Source of the DNA: Mercurialis annua
Taxonomy: Eukaryota > Streptophyta > Magnoliopsida > Malpighiales > Euphorbiaceae
Assembly: GCF_937616625.2 (NCBI RefSeq)
Contig: NC_065576.1
Location: forward strand, 12,588,501 to 12,652,500
Direction of reading: 5' to 3'
DNA: 64,000 nucleotides
This document shows positions 33,832-44,774 of this stretch, in pieces. Both the position numbers and the translations under genes were made by a program. The stretch's first letter is position 1. Each line of letters begins with the position of its first letter. The notes beneath the pieces were generated by a model. The model searched no databases. It saw nothing but the letters and a program-made list of their open reading frames with translations, and was not told where the DNA came from.

Positions 33832-35414
33832 ATCAAGAATTACATCATTCGGAGTTGTCTAGCTCAGGTTATGAAGTTTTGAAGATTGGAAAAACTGCAT
33901 GTTGCATTAGTTTACTTACAGATTTGACCCTTCTGCCTTAATTTGATATTTCGGAACCCTTAGAGATCTCTGATTAATTTCTGTAATCCATATAAAATAA
34001 ACTAGACATCTCAAGCTTTCCAATGAATCAAGAACCAAGTCATTTGGATGTGTGTGCAAGGAGTTATGGATTTCCGAGGTTGCTGGTCGCGCAAAAGATA
34101 TTGGCGCGCGGCACAAATGAGGAACTCGTCGGGATTGCTCTCTGGAATGAATGTTGGGCGAATTTTAGGGAAGTGCCGAGCGGAAAAATGGGGGAACTCG
34201 CCACGGACACCTGAGAATGTAAAATTGACCGAAAAACTCATCCGAAACGCGCTAAACTCATCGGGGATCAATCCTAGTTCGACTTGGACTTGTTTTACAA
34301 CATAATAGGTGGAACCTTCTACTTCTAGAAGGTTGAGAGCATTAAAGATCAAAGTCCAATTTGAATTAGGAGTGTTTCTCAACTCTTGATCTTAATCCTA
34401 AAAGGACCTAAAAGGAGATTGACTTAGAGCAAAACTCAAAGTTTCAAGACCTCTATAAATAGAGCTCAACTCAAGACTATTCAATCATTCAATTCATTAT
34501 GTAAATACATCATTCTATTCTTTGTTTATTAATTTAGTTTAGTTTAGTTTTAATTTTTAGAATAGTTGTTCTTTAGCTTAGCTTGTAAAATCATCCAAGC
34601 ACAATTTGGATTTCAAGATTTCATTGAAGAAGATTATTTTCAAGCCAAATCAAGTTTGATTTCTTCTCCATTCTCTTTAATTATGCAATTCTTATTTGTT
34701 TACTTGTTTCCTTTTACTATGTCTAGCTAATTTAATTAATCTAGAGTATTGTAAGTAGTATGGGTGTATGATTTAAATCCTAAAAACTAATTTACATATC
34801 TTTCTTGCAATTCTTATTATTAGGATTAATGCTTGTAATAACTTGATCACCAATTACATGATTGAAAATCGATTTGTGAGTAAACGTCATTAAAGCAAGT
34901 TGGTTGGAAAAGGTAATAAGAACGTAGTTATAAAACATGAGTCCGTCCACTATGTTTGCGTTGGGTGGCATGTGAGGATAACTTTTCTTAATGCTTTGTA
35001 TATGATTGTTGCATTATTTTCTATTGTCCTCTAAGCCGTGACAGTAAGGACGATTCAGGGTAATCGAGTTATAAACAACAGGTTAACATCGTCTACGAAA
35101 TAGGGGGTTAACGAGGTTAGATCTATCCGCCATTGTAAAGAATGATTAAAATTATGATTGATATGAATTAGAATTGTAAGGCATCAAGAACCCATATGAA
35201 AGCAATATTCTAGGTTTTCCTTCTATCATCGTATTTCCTTATTTTATTTTCAGTTTTAGTTTAATTATTTAAAAATCAAATCAATCAAATTCGTTAGTTC
35301 AAATAATAATTAGTTAACTATTTTGGTACTAAATACAATTCCTTGTGGGTTCGACTTTTACTTATCATTATATTACTTAATCACGATATTGTATACTTGC
35401 AATTTTGTGCATCA
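33832..35414 (+). mobile_element. 5' LTR of Athila-like non-autonomous element (left-truncated)
   Basis: This matches 38513-40098 with a few percent differences and ends ..TTGTGCATCA at 35414. The first about 270 bp present in the 3' LTR (38243-38512) are missing. The truncation point shares ATCAAG with the neighbouring pol pseudogene. A tRNA-Asp primer-binding site follows six bases later. Confidence 0.88.
34454..34461 (+). promoter_or_regulatory. LTR TATA box
   Basis: TATAAATA lies in CCTCTATAAATAGAGC, about 950 bp before the LTR end; the same site is at 39125-39132 in the 3' LTR. The context fits a Pol II core promoter that would drive the element's transcript. Confidence 0.6.
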
Positions 35415-35420
35415 AGTTTT

Positions 35421-35438
35421 TGGCGCCGTTGCCGGGGA
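35421..35438 (+). other. Primer-binding site, tRNA-Asp type
   Basis: TGGCGCCGTTGCCGGGGA is complementary to the 3' end of plant tRNA-Asp, the primer used by Athila-type gypsy elements. The match covers 18 bases and is uninterrupted. Confidence 0.9.
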
Positions 35439-35586
35439 ATTGTTATTTATATCAATACAACTTAATTAATTATTGCTTTGAACACCTTTTATTTTCTTTT
35501 TTTATTTATGTTGTTTATAAGTTTTCATCATGAATTTTGGTGAATAAACTTATCCATATGAGAGCTTTAATGCACAATACTCTAAT

Positions 35587-36399
35587 ATGATGGATTATAA
35601 TATGCAATATAATCAATTTCAAGTTTGTGAATGGTGTCAAGGAAATCATGATTGGACATATTGTCCATATTATTCACCAACACTACCTTCACCTGATTAT
35701 TCTTATTGTGTTAATGATTCTTTTAACTCGTTTTCTAGTTTTGATGATACTAATATTCAGGTTGTGGTTGATGATCAAAAGGATAAATCAATATATGGGC
35801 AAGCTTTAGAGTGGGCTCGTAACAACAATATTGAACATCTTAGTCATCCGTGCTTAGAAGAAGACGATCCGGCTACTTGGAATTCAAGAAGCAATGAGCA
35901 CATAACTTTAATCAGAAAACATGTGTTTGCACAACTTTCAAAAGATGATGATTGCTTATCGATCGAGGATGAGATCGAGTCTAACCTATCATCTCTTTCT
36001 TGTGATTCTAACTCATGTTTTGTAGGTGAAATTGAAATTGAAGGAAAAACACAACCACTCCATAGTGAACATATTGAACAATTTAAAAAATATATGGAGG
36101 AATCGTGTTATTTGGAAGTTCATCCTATATCTTTAAGTGAGAGTAGGAAAGATTTAGAGGATAAACAACCAACTATAAATGTTGCATATGAGGATGATTC
36201 GTCTTATAAAGAGAATGTGAAAGAGAGCATATTTTCTGAGAACCCACAAGAAGAACCTTATATTCTTAAATTTGTTATTGATCCAAAGGTGATTCAAGTG
36301 GAATATGCTCTCTCTTACCAAGTTAAAAGAGGACCGACAAGAGAAAAGAGGGAAAAGATGTTGCCAAGAACACTCCCTCACGTTCGAATGTATTCTTAA
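35587..36399 (+). CDS. 270-codon ORF of non-autonomous Athila-like element, zinc-knuckle protein
   Basis: This is the longest open frame in the window and the only one of its element. Residues 14-27 read CEWCQGNHDWTYCP, a CX2CX3HX4C zinc knuckle of the kind found in Athila/Tat gag proteins (C..C.G.H....C). The rest is acidic, rich in Ser, Asp and Glu, with no protease, RT or integrase motif. It ends in a basic tail (REKREKMLP). An in-frame upstream ATG at 35530 (MNFGE, then a stop) suggests the original start was 19 codons earlier and was lost by a point mutation. Codons stay open despite LTR divergence, so it may have been under selection until recently. It could be a truncated gag that binds element RNA; the function is not established. 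Confidence 0.65.
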   Translation: MMDYNMQYNQFQVCEWCQGNHDWTYCPYYSPTLPSPDYSYCVNDSFNSFSSFDDTNIQVVVDDQKDKSIYGQALEWARNNNIEHLSHPCLEEDDPATWNSRSNEHITLIRKHVFAQLSKDDDCLSIEDEIESNLSSLSCDSNSCFVGEIEIEGKTQPLHSEHIEQFKKYMEESCYLEVHPISLSESRKDLEDKQPTINVAYEDDSSYKENVKESIFSENPQEEPYILKFVIDPKVIQVEYALSYQVKRGPTREKREKMLPRTLPHVRMYS

Positions 36400-36412
36400 T
36401 GAATATATGCGA

Positions 36413-36463
36413 AGAGTCTAGCTACAGACTCTAACTAAAGCGCTACTTGGGAGGCACCCCAAG
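36413..36463 (+). other. Paired hairpins downstream of the 270-codon ORF
   Basis: The first stem pairs AGAGTCT with AGACTCT (about 36413-36432). The second is CTTGGGAGGCACCCCAAG at 36446-36463. The TTGGGAGGC..CCCAAG element is one I recall from many plant Athila/Tat-type elements just after the coding region. It may be an RNA structure used in translation or packaging. Confidence 0.6.
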
Positions 36464-38227
36464 ACATATCCTTTATTTTTTTTTCTTTTTAGATTTTCCC
36501 TTCACATTATTATCATGGAATTTTTTATGTCTATTTTATAGGTAATTAAAGTTGGAAAGCAATGACGACTAATGTAACAAAGAAGATCAAAGTCATCAAA
36601 TTTAGAAGTTACATCAACTAGGGTGCACACTAGGTAAGTAATCTTGTTTTCTCTTATTTGATTTCTTATATTTATACATTGAGTACAATGTGATATTTAA
36701 GTGTGGGGGTATTAATTTATTGTACATTATGAATTTTTTTTTTCTATTTTTTTTTCTGTTTTATTAGAATATTTAATTTTGAAAAAATTTTAATTTTTGA
36801 ACTTAGTTTTTGATTGTCCAAAAATAGGATAATTCATTAATTGATCAAATGGAACTTGAGAAGCATGTTTAGATATTCCCGTGTCAAGTTGAAATTATGA
36901 TATCTTTAAGTTTGTTGAAAGTATTTGATTGAAATCATGAGCTTGGTTTTGTTTTAATAATTTTTATTAACTTTTGAGCATAACATTTAAGCACAAATTT
37001 CTCTATTATTTGTGATTTAAAGATAGCCAAAATTTCAATCTCTTATCAAAGTTAATTTTGCTTAATTTTAATTAAGTTTTTTTAGATTTTTGAAGGACTA
37101 ATCACATGATGCTTTTTACAAAATACACTTAAGAATGTGAGATTTTTGAGCCTAAAGTATCAATAGTTTTTCTTGAGTGTGCTACTTGGTATTTATTTGC
37201 TAGAACTTGCAATTTTACATCGATTTGCGGCCAAATGAAATAGGTGATGACATGAGTGTGATTTGGATATTTAGAAAACCCTTTCTTTTCCCACTTAAAA
37301 AGACTACCAATTTCCCATTAGGATTAACCAAATTTGAGCCTAGCCTTTTCTTGTTATTATACACATGTTTACACCTTTTATCCTTCTTTTATTTTCCTCT
37401 TTTGATAACCCAATGAGTTAAAATTTTGAGCAAGAAAATTGAAAGAAAAAGACATATGTTTCACTAAGCATAGTTGATAAGAAATTCAAAGATGAGCAAC
37501 AAGAGAAAAGAATCAAAGAGAATTGAGAAAAAAAAGAAGCTCTTAAAAAGAAAAAAATATATAGAGCAAAGAAAAAGAAAAAAAAATTGGTTTGAAAAGC
37601 AAATATAGCAATTGAATTCTTGTTTTGAGTTTCATGAGTAAATTAGTGATTGTTATTGTCTTGAGATTGATAAAGAGAAATTTGTTTGAATTTTAACTCA
37701 TTTAACCTCATTTAAGCCTTAAATCCTACCTTGCACCTTAGCCCCATTACAACCAAAATTAAAGACCCATTGATTCATGTTGTCATTTATTTTCAAGTGG
37801 TAGAAGTTTGTTTGAATTGCAAGCCTATGGTTCAATTTATATCATGATAGCGAGGAGTGAATTTCTACCCTAAACACTTGTGTGATTTGAGAGATACCTT
37901 GTGAGAAAAAAGTTTGGTTTAAAGTTTGAATGTGGTTGAGAATTTGAAGTTCTTTAATGTGTTCATACATCTAAGTAATGCTTGATAACGATTGAATTGT
38001 GATATTTTGTGTTGATTTTAACTCATTAGTAACTTTGTGTTTTGTGAACTTTTTGTTAGCTTGAGTTAATGCATGATTATTAATTTAGTTCAACGTCATT
38101 CGAATTCATGATATGTTTCCAAGTGATCATTAGTTTATTGAGTTCGGTTTTACTTAGGGTAGTTATTTATGTTGGATGGTGAGAATTGTTTTGATGTGAT
38201 TATTTTACTTGAGGACAAGTAAAAGCT
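36464..38227 (+). mobile_element. Noncoding 3' part of Athila-like element
   Basis: About 1.8 kb with no supported gene. It contains an internal copy of the polypurine tract (36699-36713) and a strongly purine-biased stretch at about 37432-37600, nearly all A and G. Short frames here look random. Confidence 0.65.
36699..36713 (+). other. Internal (second) polypurine tract copy
   Basis: AAGTGTGGGGGTATT is identical to the 15 bases just before the 3' LTR at 38228-38242. It lies about 1.5 kb upstream, so it could act as a central polypurine tract or be the relic of a duplication. Confidence 0.65.
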
Positions 38228-38242
38228 AAGTGTGGGGGTATT
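38228..38242 (+). other. Polypurine tract before 3' LTR
   Basis: AAGTGTGGGGGTATT is followed directly by the LTR start TGATACGC at 38243. AAGTGTGGGGG is typical of Athila/Tat elements. Confidence 0.8.
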
Positions 38243-40098
38243 TGATACGCTTAATTTGTATAGTACCTTTTCTAAGTATAATATGTGTATTTTATATTAT
38301 TTTGAGGATATTATGCTTGGAAAGGTGTTATTTGGTAGGCGGTTTATGCAAGAAATCCATGAGACAATAACTAAAGGAAATTGCAAAGAAACGAAGAAAA
38401 TATATCGAATTGGTGCTTGTTTATTAACCGGTTGTTTTATCCTTCTTTAAGACCTCAAATGAGAAAGTGTTCTTCATATGAATTGTAGTAGACATCCTAA
38501 CCTTTCCAATACATCAAGAATTACATTATTCGGAGTTGTCTAGCTCAGGTTATGAAGTTTTGAAGATTGGAAAAACTGCATGTTGCATTAGTTTACTTAC
38601 AGATTTGAACCGTCTGCCTCAATTTGATATTTCGGAGTCCTTAGAGATCTCTGATGAATTTCTGTAATTCATATAAAATAAACTAGACATCTCAAGCTTT
38701 CCAATGAATCAAGAACCAAGTCATTTGGATGTGTGTGCAAGGAGTTATGGATTTCCGAAGTTGCTGGTCGCGCAAAAGATATTGGCGCGCGGCACAAATG
38801 AGGAACTCGCCGGGATTGCTCTCTGGAATGAATGTTGGGCGAATTTTAGGGAAGTGCCGAGCGGCAAAATGGGGGAACTCGCCACGGACATCTGAGAATG
38901 TAAAATTGACCGAAAAACTCATCCGAAACGCGCTAAACTCATCGGGGATCAATCCTAGTTCTACTTGGACTTGTTTTACAACATAATAGGTGGAACCTTC
39001 TACTTCTAGAAGGTTGAGAGCATTAAAGATCAAAGTCCAATTTGAATTAGGAGTGTTTCACAACACTTGATCTTAATCCTAAAAGGAGATTGACTTAGGG
39101 CAAAACTCAAAGTTTCAAGACCTCTATAAATAGAGCTCAACTCAAGACTATTCAATCATTCAATTCATTATGTAAATACATCATTCTATTCTTTGTTTAT
39201 TAATTTAGTTTAGTTTAGTTTTAATTTTTAGAATAGTTGTTCTTTAGCTTAACTTGTAAAATCATCCAAGCACAATTTGGATTTCAAGATTTCATTGAAG
39301 AAGATTATTTTCAAGTCAAATCAAGTTTGATTTCTTCTCCATTCTCCTTAATTATGCAATTCTTATTTGTTTACTTGTTTCCTTTTACTATGTCTAGCTA
39401 GTTTAATTAATCTAGAGTATTGTAAGTAGTATGGGTGTATTATTTAAATCCTAAAAACTAATTTACATATGTTTCTTTATTCTGCAATTCTTATTATTGG
39501 GATTAATGCTTGTAATAACTTGATCACCAATTACATGATTGAAAATTGATTTGTGAGTAAACGTCATTAAAGCAAGTTGGTTGTAAAAGGTAATAAGAAC
39601 GTAGTTATAAAACATGAATCCGTCCACTATGTTTGCGTTGCGTGGCATGTGAGGATAACTTTTCTTAATGCTTTATTTATGATTGTTGGATTATTTTCTA
39701 TTGTCCTCTAAGCCGTGACAGTAAGGATGATTCGGGGTAATCGGGTTATAAACAATAGGTTCACATCGTCTACGAAATAGGGGGTTAACGAGGTTAGATC
39801 TATCTGCCATTTTAAAGAATGATTAAAATTAGGATTGATATGAATTAGAATTGTAAGTCATCAAGAACCCATATGAAAGCAATATTCTAGGTTGTTTGTT
39901 ATTATTGTTTGTTTTTATTATTTGTTATTTTCTGTTTTTCTTAGTTTAATTTAAAATATAAAAACACCTCATCTTTAATTGCTCAAATAATAGTTTAGCT
40001 AACTATTTTGGTACTAGATTCATTCCTCGTGGGTTCGACACTCTACTTACTCTTTATTACTTAATCACGATATTGTACGCTTGCAATTTTGTGCATCA
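38243..40098 (+). mobile_element. 3' LTR of Athila-like element (complete)
   Basis: 1856 bp, starting TGATACGCTTAATTTG and ending GTGCATCA. The TATA box is at 39125-39132. Directly after it comes a copia LTR missing its first bases, so the Athila-like element sits at, or recombined into, the start of that copia LTR. The right target-site copy would be TCGGG; the left one is lost. Confidence 0.9.
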
Positions 40099-41449
40099 TC
40101 GGGTCGTCCATGACGGATTGACGCGAACCTAATTACCTAATATGATTTTGCATGGGAGAGTGTTGTAACTTTTTAATGAAAGGTTGCAACTCCATAAAAG
40201 GTGGTAACCTATTGGAAAGTTACACCTATTCATGGCACCCAATTGATGTTTATATATATGTATTCTATTACACATCAAACTAATTAATTGATTCATAATC
40301 AAACACTCCCAAAATATATATCAACTAAGCCGATGCCCGCGCGTTGCACGGGTTTGATAATAAAAACTAAAACAAATATCTTTTTATATTATCTTATTTA
40401 ATACATGAAAAATTTAAAAAGTAAAAAAGTTAAATAATTTTTTTTCATGGAATGATTATATATAGTTGTAATACCAAGCAAATAAAGGAAAATAATATCA
40501 TTCGAACATGATTTCTAACTATAGACTAATAATTTGCGTGCCTTTTTTTCTTACAATAAAAACATATCAATTGAGCAGATTCCAACTATAAGTAATTTTA
40601 TTTTTTGTGAAATATAAATATATTTTGCATTTTTTAATATATCAAAAATACATATCTTGCTTTTAGTGTCTAAGTGCATACATGTATATAAGATAAGAAA
40701 TTATGTATATTAAATTTTGTTGATGTTTCTCATTTATATATAGAAGAATAGTCTTTTTGTATTTCATAACTTACAAATATGATAAATATAAAATACTTTT
40801 AAGATTTCATAATAAATGATTTTAAAAACTTATAATTAATTGAATTTATGACTAATTAGAAATAATAATTGATTTCATAATTTATAACATTAATGATGTA
40901 TGCAAAACTCTTTATATTTATAACTTTTTAAACATTAATAAAATATTTTAAACATTAGAAATATTCGAATATACAATATACTAAATATTAGAAATAAATT
41001 AGACTCTTTACATTTTAATTTTATAATTATATAAATTTAAAATTACTTTTTTAAAATATATTTTATGTCATAATTAATAAAAGTAAATAATAAAACAAAA
41101 CTCTTCAAATTCTATAACTTATATTATACTCTTTGATTTTATAGCTATAAATTTTTTGTGTTTTTAAGAAAAAGATAATTAAATTATATAAATAAGAATT
41201 AAAACAAATTTGAATATAATTGTACACATGTATGAAATATAGGAAGACACTTGGAAAAATTGTGTGCAAGCTCATTTGGAGTTAAAGATTATAATATTAT
41301 AATAATAATAATATATATAGATATAGATAGATAAATTAAAGAGTACATAAGGTGGTGGATAGCAAATATTTTTCCTATTAAAATTACTTAAGGTTTAGTG
41401 ACATAAATGATTCTATAACGATTTTATATTATTTCCGCATATTCCAACA
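40099..41449 (+). mobile_element. 5' LTR of copia element, with Helitron-like insertion
   Basis: 40099-40324 plus 41335-41449 align with the 3' LTR at 49812-50195, at perhaps 90 percent identity. The first about 15 bases of the LTR are missing at the junction with the Athila-like LTR. It ends ..ATTCCAACA at 41449, followed by the primer-binding site. The pair divergence marks an old insertion. Confidence 0.85.
40325..41334 (-). mobile_element. Helitron-like non-autonomous element
   Basis: This 1-kb AT-rich insert splits the copia LTR; the 3' LTR reads through ATATATCAATTAAAG without it. On the minus strand the 5' end reads TCTATCTATATC. The 3' end has a GC hairpin CCCGTGCAACGCGCGGG, followed ten bases later by CTTAG next to a T. 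A TC start, a GC-rich hairpin near a CT-R-like end, and no clear target duplication fit a Helitron. The final CTRR is imperfect and no Rep/helicase gene is present. Confidence 0.6.
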
Positions 41450-41450
41450 T

Positions 41451-41463
41451 TGGTATCAGAGCC
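41451..41463 (+). other. copia primer-binding site, tRNA-iMet
   Basis: TGGTATCAGAGCC begins one base after the LTR end, a perfect complement to the initiator tRNA 3' end. Confidence 0.92.
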
Positions 41464-42678
41464 TATAATGTTTATTTCCATGCATTGATTGATTGAAATT
41501 CATGATATTTGAAAAATGATTTTTTTTGTTAAATGTATCATTATTTGTTATACATTGTGTGAATTTTGAATATCTAAATTCTGTGTTTTATGATGTATAA
41601 CTCATATATTTTTAAAAGTATGTTGTTCAAGCTTTAAAAAGGTATAAAGAACACGAAATTTGGATTACTATAGTAAAATTTATGATTATTCAAAGTTGGG
41701 TAGTTGAAAATTTAATTCTGGAAATTTTAAATTTTTTGTGTTTTTCCAGAAATATTGACGTAATTTTTCGACCATTTTTATGAATGATAATTTTTTAAAA
41801 CTTACGTATATGAAAACTACGTAAAGTCATCTTTAAAATGACATAAAGATCATCTAAAACGGACTTATACTGTGAAAGTTATGAATTTTCAAACATGCCT
41901 TCATGAATTGTAAAATATGGAAATTTTCAGATTAGGGTTCTTGTTGTGGAAGATGAAGTGTATTATACATTTTTTTCAATTGAATTTGAAATTCCAACTC
42001 CTATCAAATGATGTCGGAATTTAAATCCGATTGCATCATTGAACTCAGAATAGTCATAAGCAGGGGGTAGAAAAAATCTTGGAGCCAGAAACAGACGCTT
42101 AGGCGGCACGTGTAACCCATGGTTCGTTGCACTGACTGCATAAACAGCCCCCACGTGCATGGGAGGCGCGTGGGGGCGCGTGCGTACGACTCCGGGGCTG
42201 AAATTTTTCACGATAACCGCTGGAAAAATTTTAAAATTAATTTCTGAATTTTTCATATATTAATTCCTCGGCCCATGGTTTGTATTTATTATTGAATATA
42301 AGTTAAAAATTCAAAATAAATCATTTTTAACAGAAATTAAATATAGAAAAATATTTAATTTGTTTAAAAAAAATTAAATAATGTTGAGTTTCAGTGGGAG
42401 AAAAATATTTTTCTACCTATGTGTTTTGAATTATTTATGATCATTTAATTGATTAAATGCAAAAAAATTTGGAATTTTCAATTGGAAAAATTATAAAAAT
42501 TGTATATAAGTGTTGGAAAATTATTTAATTATTTAATTTTAATTTTCTAAACTTAATTTATACCCCTATAGTAATAAATCTTTATTTTTGGTGAATATTC
42601 TTGAATTATGGTGTATATAAATTTTAAATTGGAATTTGAAATTTATTTTAATAAAAGTCTATTTTTCTCAGATCTCTC
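41464..42678 (+). mobile_element. Long noncoding leader of copia element
   Basis: About 1.2 kb of AT-rich leader, much longer than the usual short PBS-to-gag gap of copia elements. A GC-rich island at about 42097-42190 contains CACGTG and GGCGCGTGGGGGCGCGTGCG-type inverted motifs. The minus-strand frame across it looks spurious. Confidence 0.5.
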
Positions 42679-43288
42679 ATGATAAATATGTCTCGTTTGA
42701 GGAGATTTGCGAGACTCGGAAAGTATAACAGAGATCATCGTAACAAATGGGTTCCTGGCATGAGCAGAATTCAAAGAACTCTTATAGCTTTGAGGTCTCA
42801 AACGGGAAAAGATATATTGCAATTATTGAAACTTAATCTCGCAAACTATAAGATGGAACCAAAAAGCGACATTATTGATCATATTATAACTGTTAATGGA
42901 ATGTTTCAGACCATAACTCATAGTGGAGAAGTTTTAAGTAACAGGTAAAGATATAAAGGCTTACGTAAGACACTTTCAGAGTATTTCCAACAAAAACTTG
43001 ATAGTTTTTTGTTCTGAAGAATTTAACGAAGATTTGAATCATCTTCGTAAAAATTCAAAAGGCATGTTAAATGGAAAGACCGATAATTATGAAAGATTAG
43101 TCTATCTATTTTTAGATGATTATACTTGGAAGAATTTGAACAAGTCTTCGACTTTGCCTGTTAGCTCCACTTTAAGGACTTCTAGAAATCCAGTCTCTAG
43201 ATATCCTTGGTTAAAAAATATGAGTTATACTATTTTGGAAATGAAAAAGGTTGAAGAATCGATTCCTAGAACAGTTAAATATGGATAG
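42679..43288 (+). pseudogene. Unrecognised leader ORF upstream of copia gag (one frameshift)
   Basis: Two abutting frames, 42679-42948 (89 codons, starts MINMSRLRRFARLGKYNRD) and 42998-43288 (96 codons in the next frame), appear to be one gene of about 200 codons broken by a single frameshift near 42945. The second frame is open upstream of its ATG back to that point. The N-terminus is basic. The middle (LNLANYKMEPKSDIIDHI) has a faint resemblance to copia gag helices, but there is no zinc knuckle and a proper gag follows at 43644. It could be a captured host gene fragment or an extra retroelement protein. I do not recognise the family. Confidence 0.45.
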
Positions 43289-43643
43289 TATAATGTATTT
43301 TATTTTGGGTTGTTGTTTTATTATGTTTGTTGAAATATTTGTGAATTATTTGTAGTATTATTCCAATAAATATTTTATGAAATGGCATTTTTTGATTGAT
43401 AGAATTTGTTGTTCTCATCTAAGAATAAAATGGCGCAAAATTTAAATTAAGTAAAAGAAAATTTAATGTTTGAATTATGAATTTGATTGGGAACATAGTG
43501 AACTTTTGGTTCTAGTTCATATGAATATTTTTTCAATAACTTAGTTTTAATTTGCGACTAGATTAATATGATGATGTGTGTGATTGCATAATAAATTAAT
43601 TTCTGCATTAAATATGTCTCTTTGCAGTTATTATTGAATTGAA

Positions 43644-44495
43644 ATGGCTTCAAAAAACATCATAGCTGAGCTCAATAAGGGTGAAAAACTTAATGGTGAC
43701 AAATATTACATATGGAATATGAAAATGCATTATGTACTTGAGGAGCAAGAAGCTCTCGATGCTGTTAATAATGCAATGGATGAACCAATGGCCGATGAGG
43801 TTAATGTCAACGATGCGCAATTTAAGCGCGACATGGCTTCATACACTATTTGAAAGAAAAAGGATTCAACTGCAAGAGGAATCCGTACAAGTTCCATGAA
43901 TGATGATTTGGTGTATGAGTGTCAGCAGTATTCTACTTCTAATGCCATGTGAGAAGTTTGGAGGAACTACTGTCTTCAAACTAAGACAGTTGACTATCAA
44001 ATTCGACACTTATAAAAAAATCCCAAACAAGCAAATGAAACAACATTTGAGGACATGTCGAATATGATAATGGAGCTGAAATCAGTTGGACATAACCTCA
44101 CTAATGAACAACAAGTCTAAGCGGTCATTCGATCTTTGCCTAATAATTGGGAGCATATGAAAGTGAATATAACTCACAATGAAAATATTAACACTTTTGG
44201 TGACATTGCGCGCCATTTGGAACTTGAGGATGAGCGCCTTGAGGCTGCTAAGCCTAATATTCAAGCATATGTTGCGGAATCTAGTTTCAAACAAGGTGGT
44301 AATAAGCGCAAGTGGTCTAAATGGAGTTGGAAAAATAAAGGCAAAATGGATGTAGCTGGATTGGGACCAAAAGGTGGAAACAAGCACCAAAAGCACAAAA
44401 GAGGAAAGCGCGGTGGCAAAAAGGATAAGACTAAGTCGACCTGTTACAATGTGGCAAAATGGGTCACTATGCTCGTGAGTGCACTGAGCCTAAAA
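43644..44495 (+). pseudogene. copia gag pseudogene (UBN2-type)
   Basis: It starts MASKNIIAELNKGEKLNGDKYYIWNMKM, the usual copia gag opening with the L.G.NY..W core. It continues through MIMELKSVGHNLTNEQQ..VIRSLP and a basic segment to a zinc knuckle near 44443-44485. In the knuckle a one-to-two-base loss puts the second Cys and the GHYAREC half in different frames (44136-44501 against 44459 onward). At least four in-frame stops precede it, including ATG-TGA and GTC-TAA, where Trp and Gln are expected. The product would coat element RNA if intact. Confidence 0.88.
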
Positions 44496-44774
44496 AGGTA
44501 ATGTCTTATCTTACTTCTTTAAAAAGAAGTTTTGTTTCTAAAACTGTTTTGCTAACCGAATCTCATCCTATGTGGACTACAGACTCAGGAGCAACTGACC
44601 ACGTATCTAGAGACAGAAATGAATTTGTGGAGTTACGTTGAATTCCGAGTGGCTCTAAATGAATATATGTTGGCAACAACGCAAGAGTTAAAGTCAAAGG
44701 AATTGGTACATGCAAATTGATTTTGCAAGAAGGATGAATTCTTTATCTACATGATGTCCTTTATGCTCCTGAAA
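44496..44774 (+). pseudogene. copia protease region, interrupted by CACTA insertion
   Basis: The aspartic protease active site is visible as WTTDSGATDH with the Asp codon at 44582-44584. It is followed by VGNNARVKVKGIGTC and ILYLHDVLYAPE, the normal end of the domain. Three stops lie between. Reading halts at 44774, where a DNA transposon begins; the frame resumes at 45827 with the NLVSV.. block expected next. Confidence 0.85.

Noticed and set aside
34011..34382. 123-codon minus-strand frame (and 113 codons at 38692-39033)
   Set aside because: Lies in the two LTRs of the Athila-like element upstream of the TATA box, antisense to it; present twice only because the LTR is repeated.
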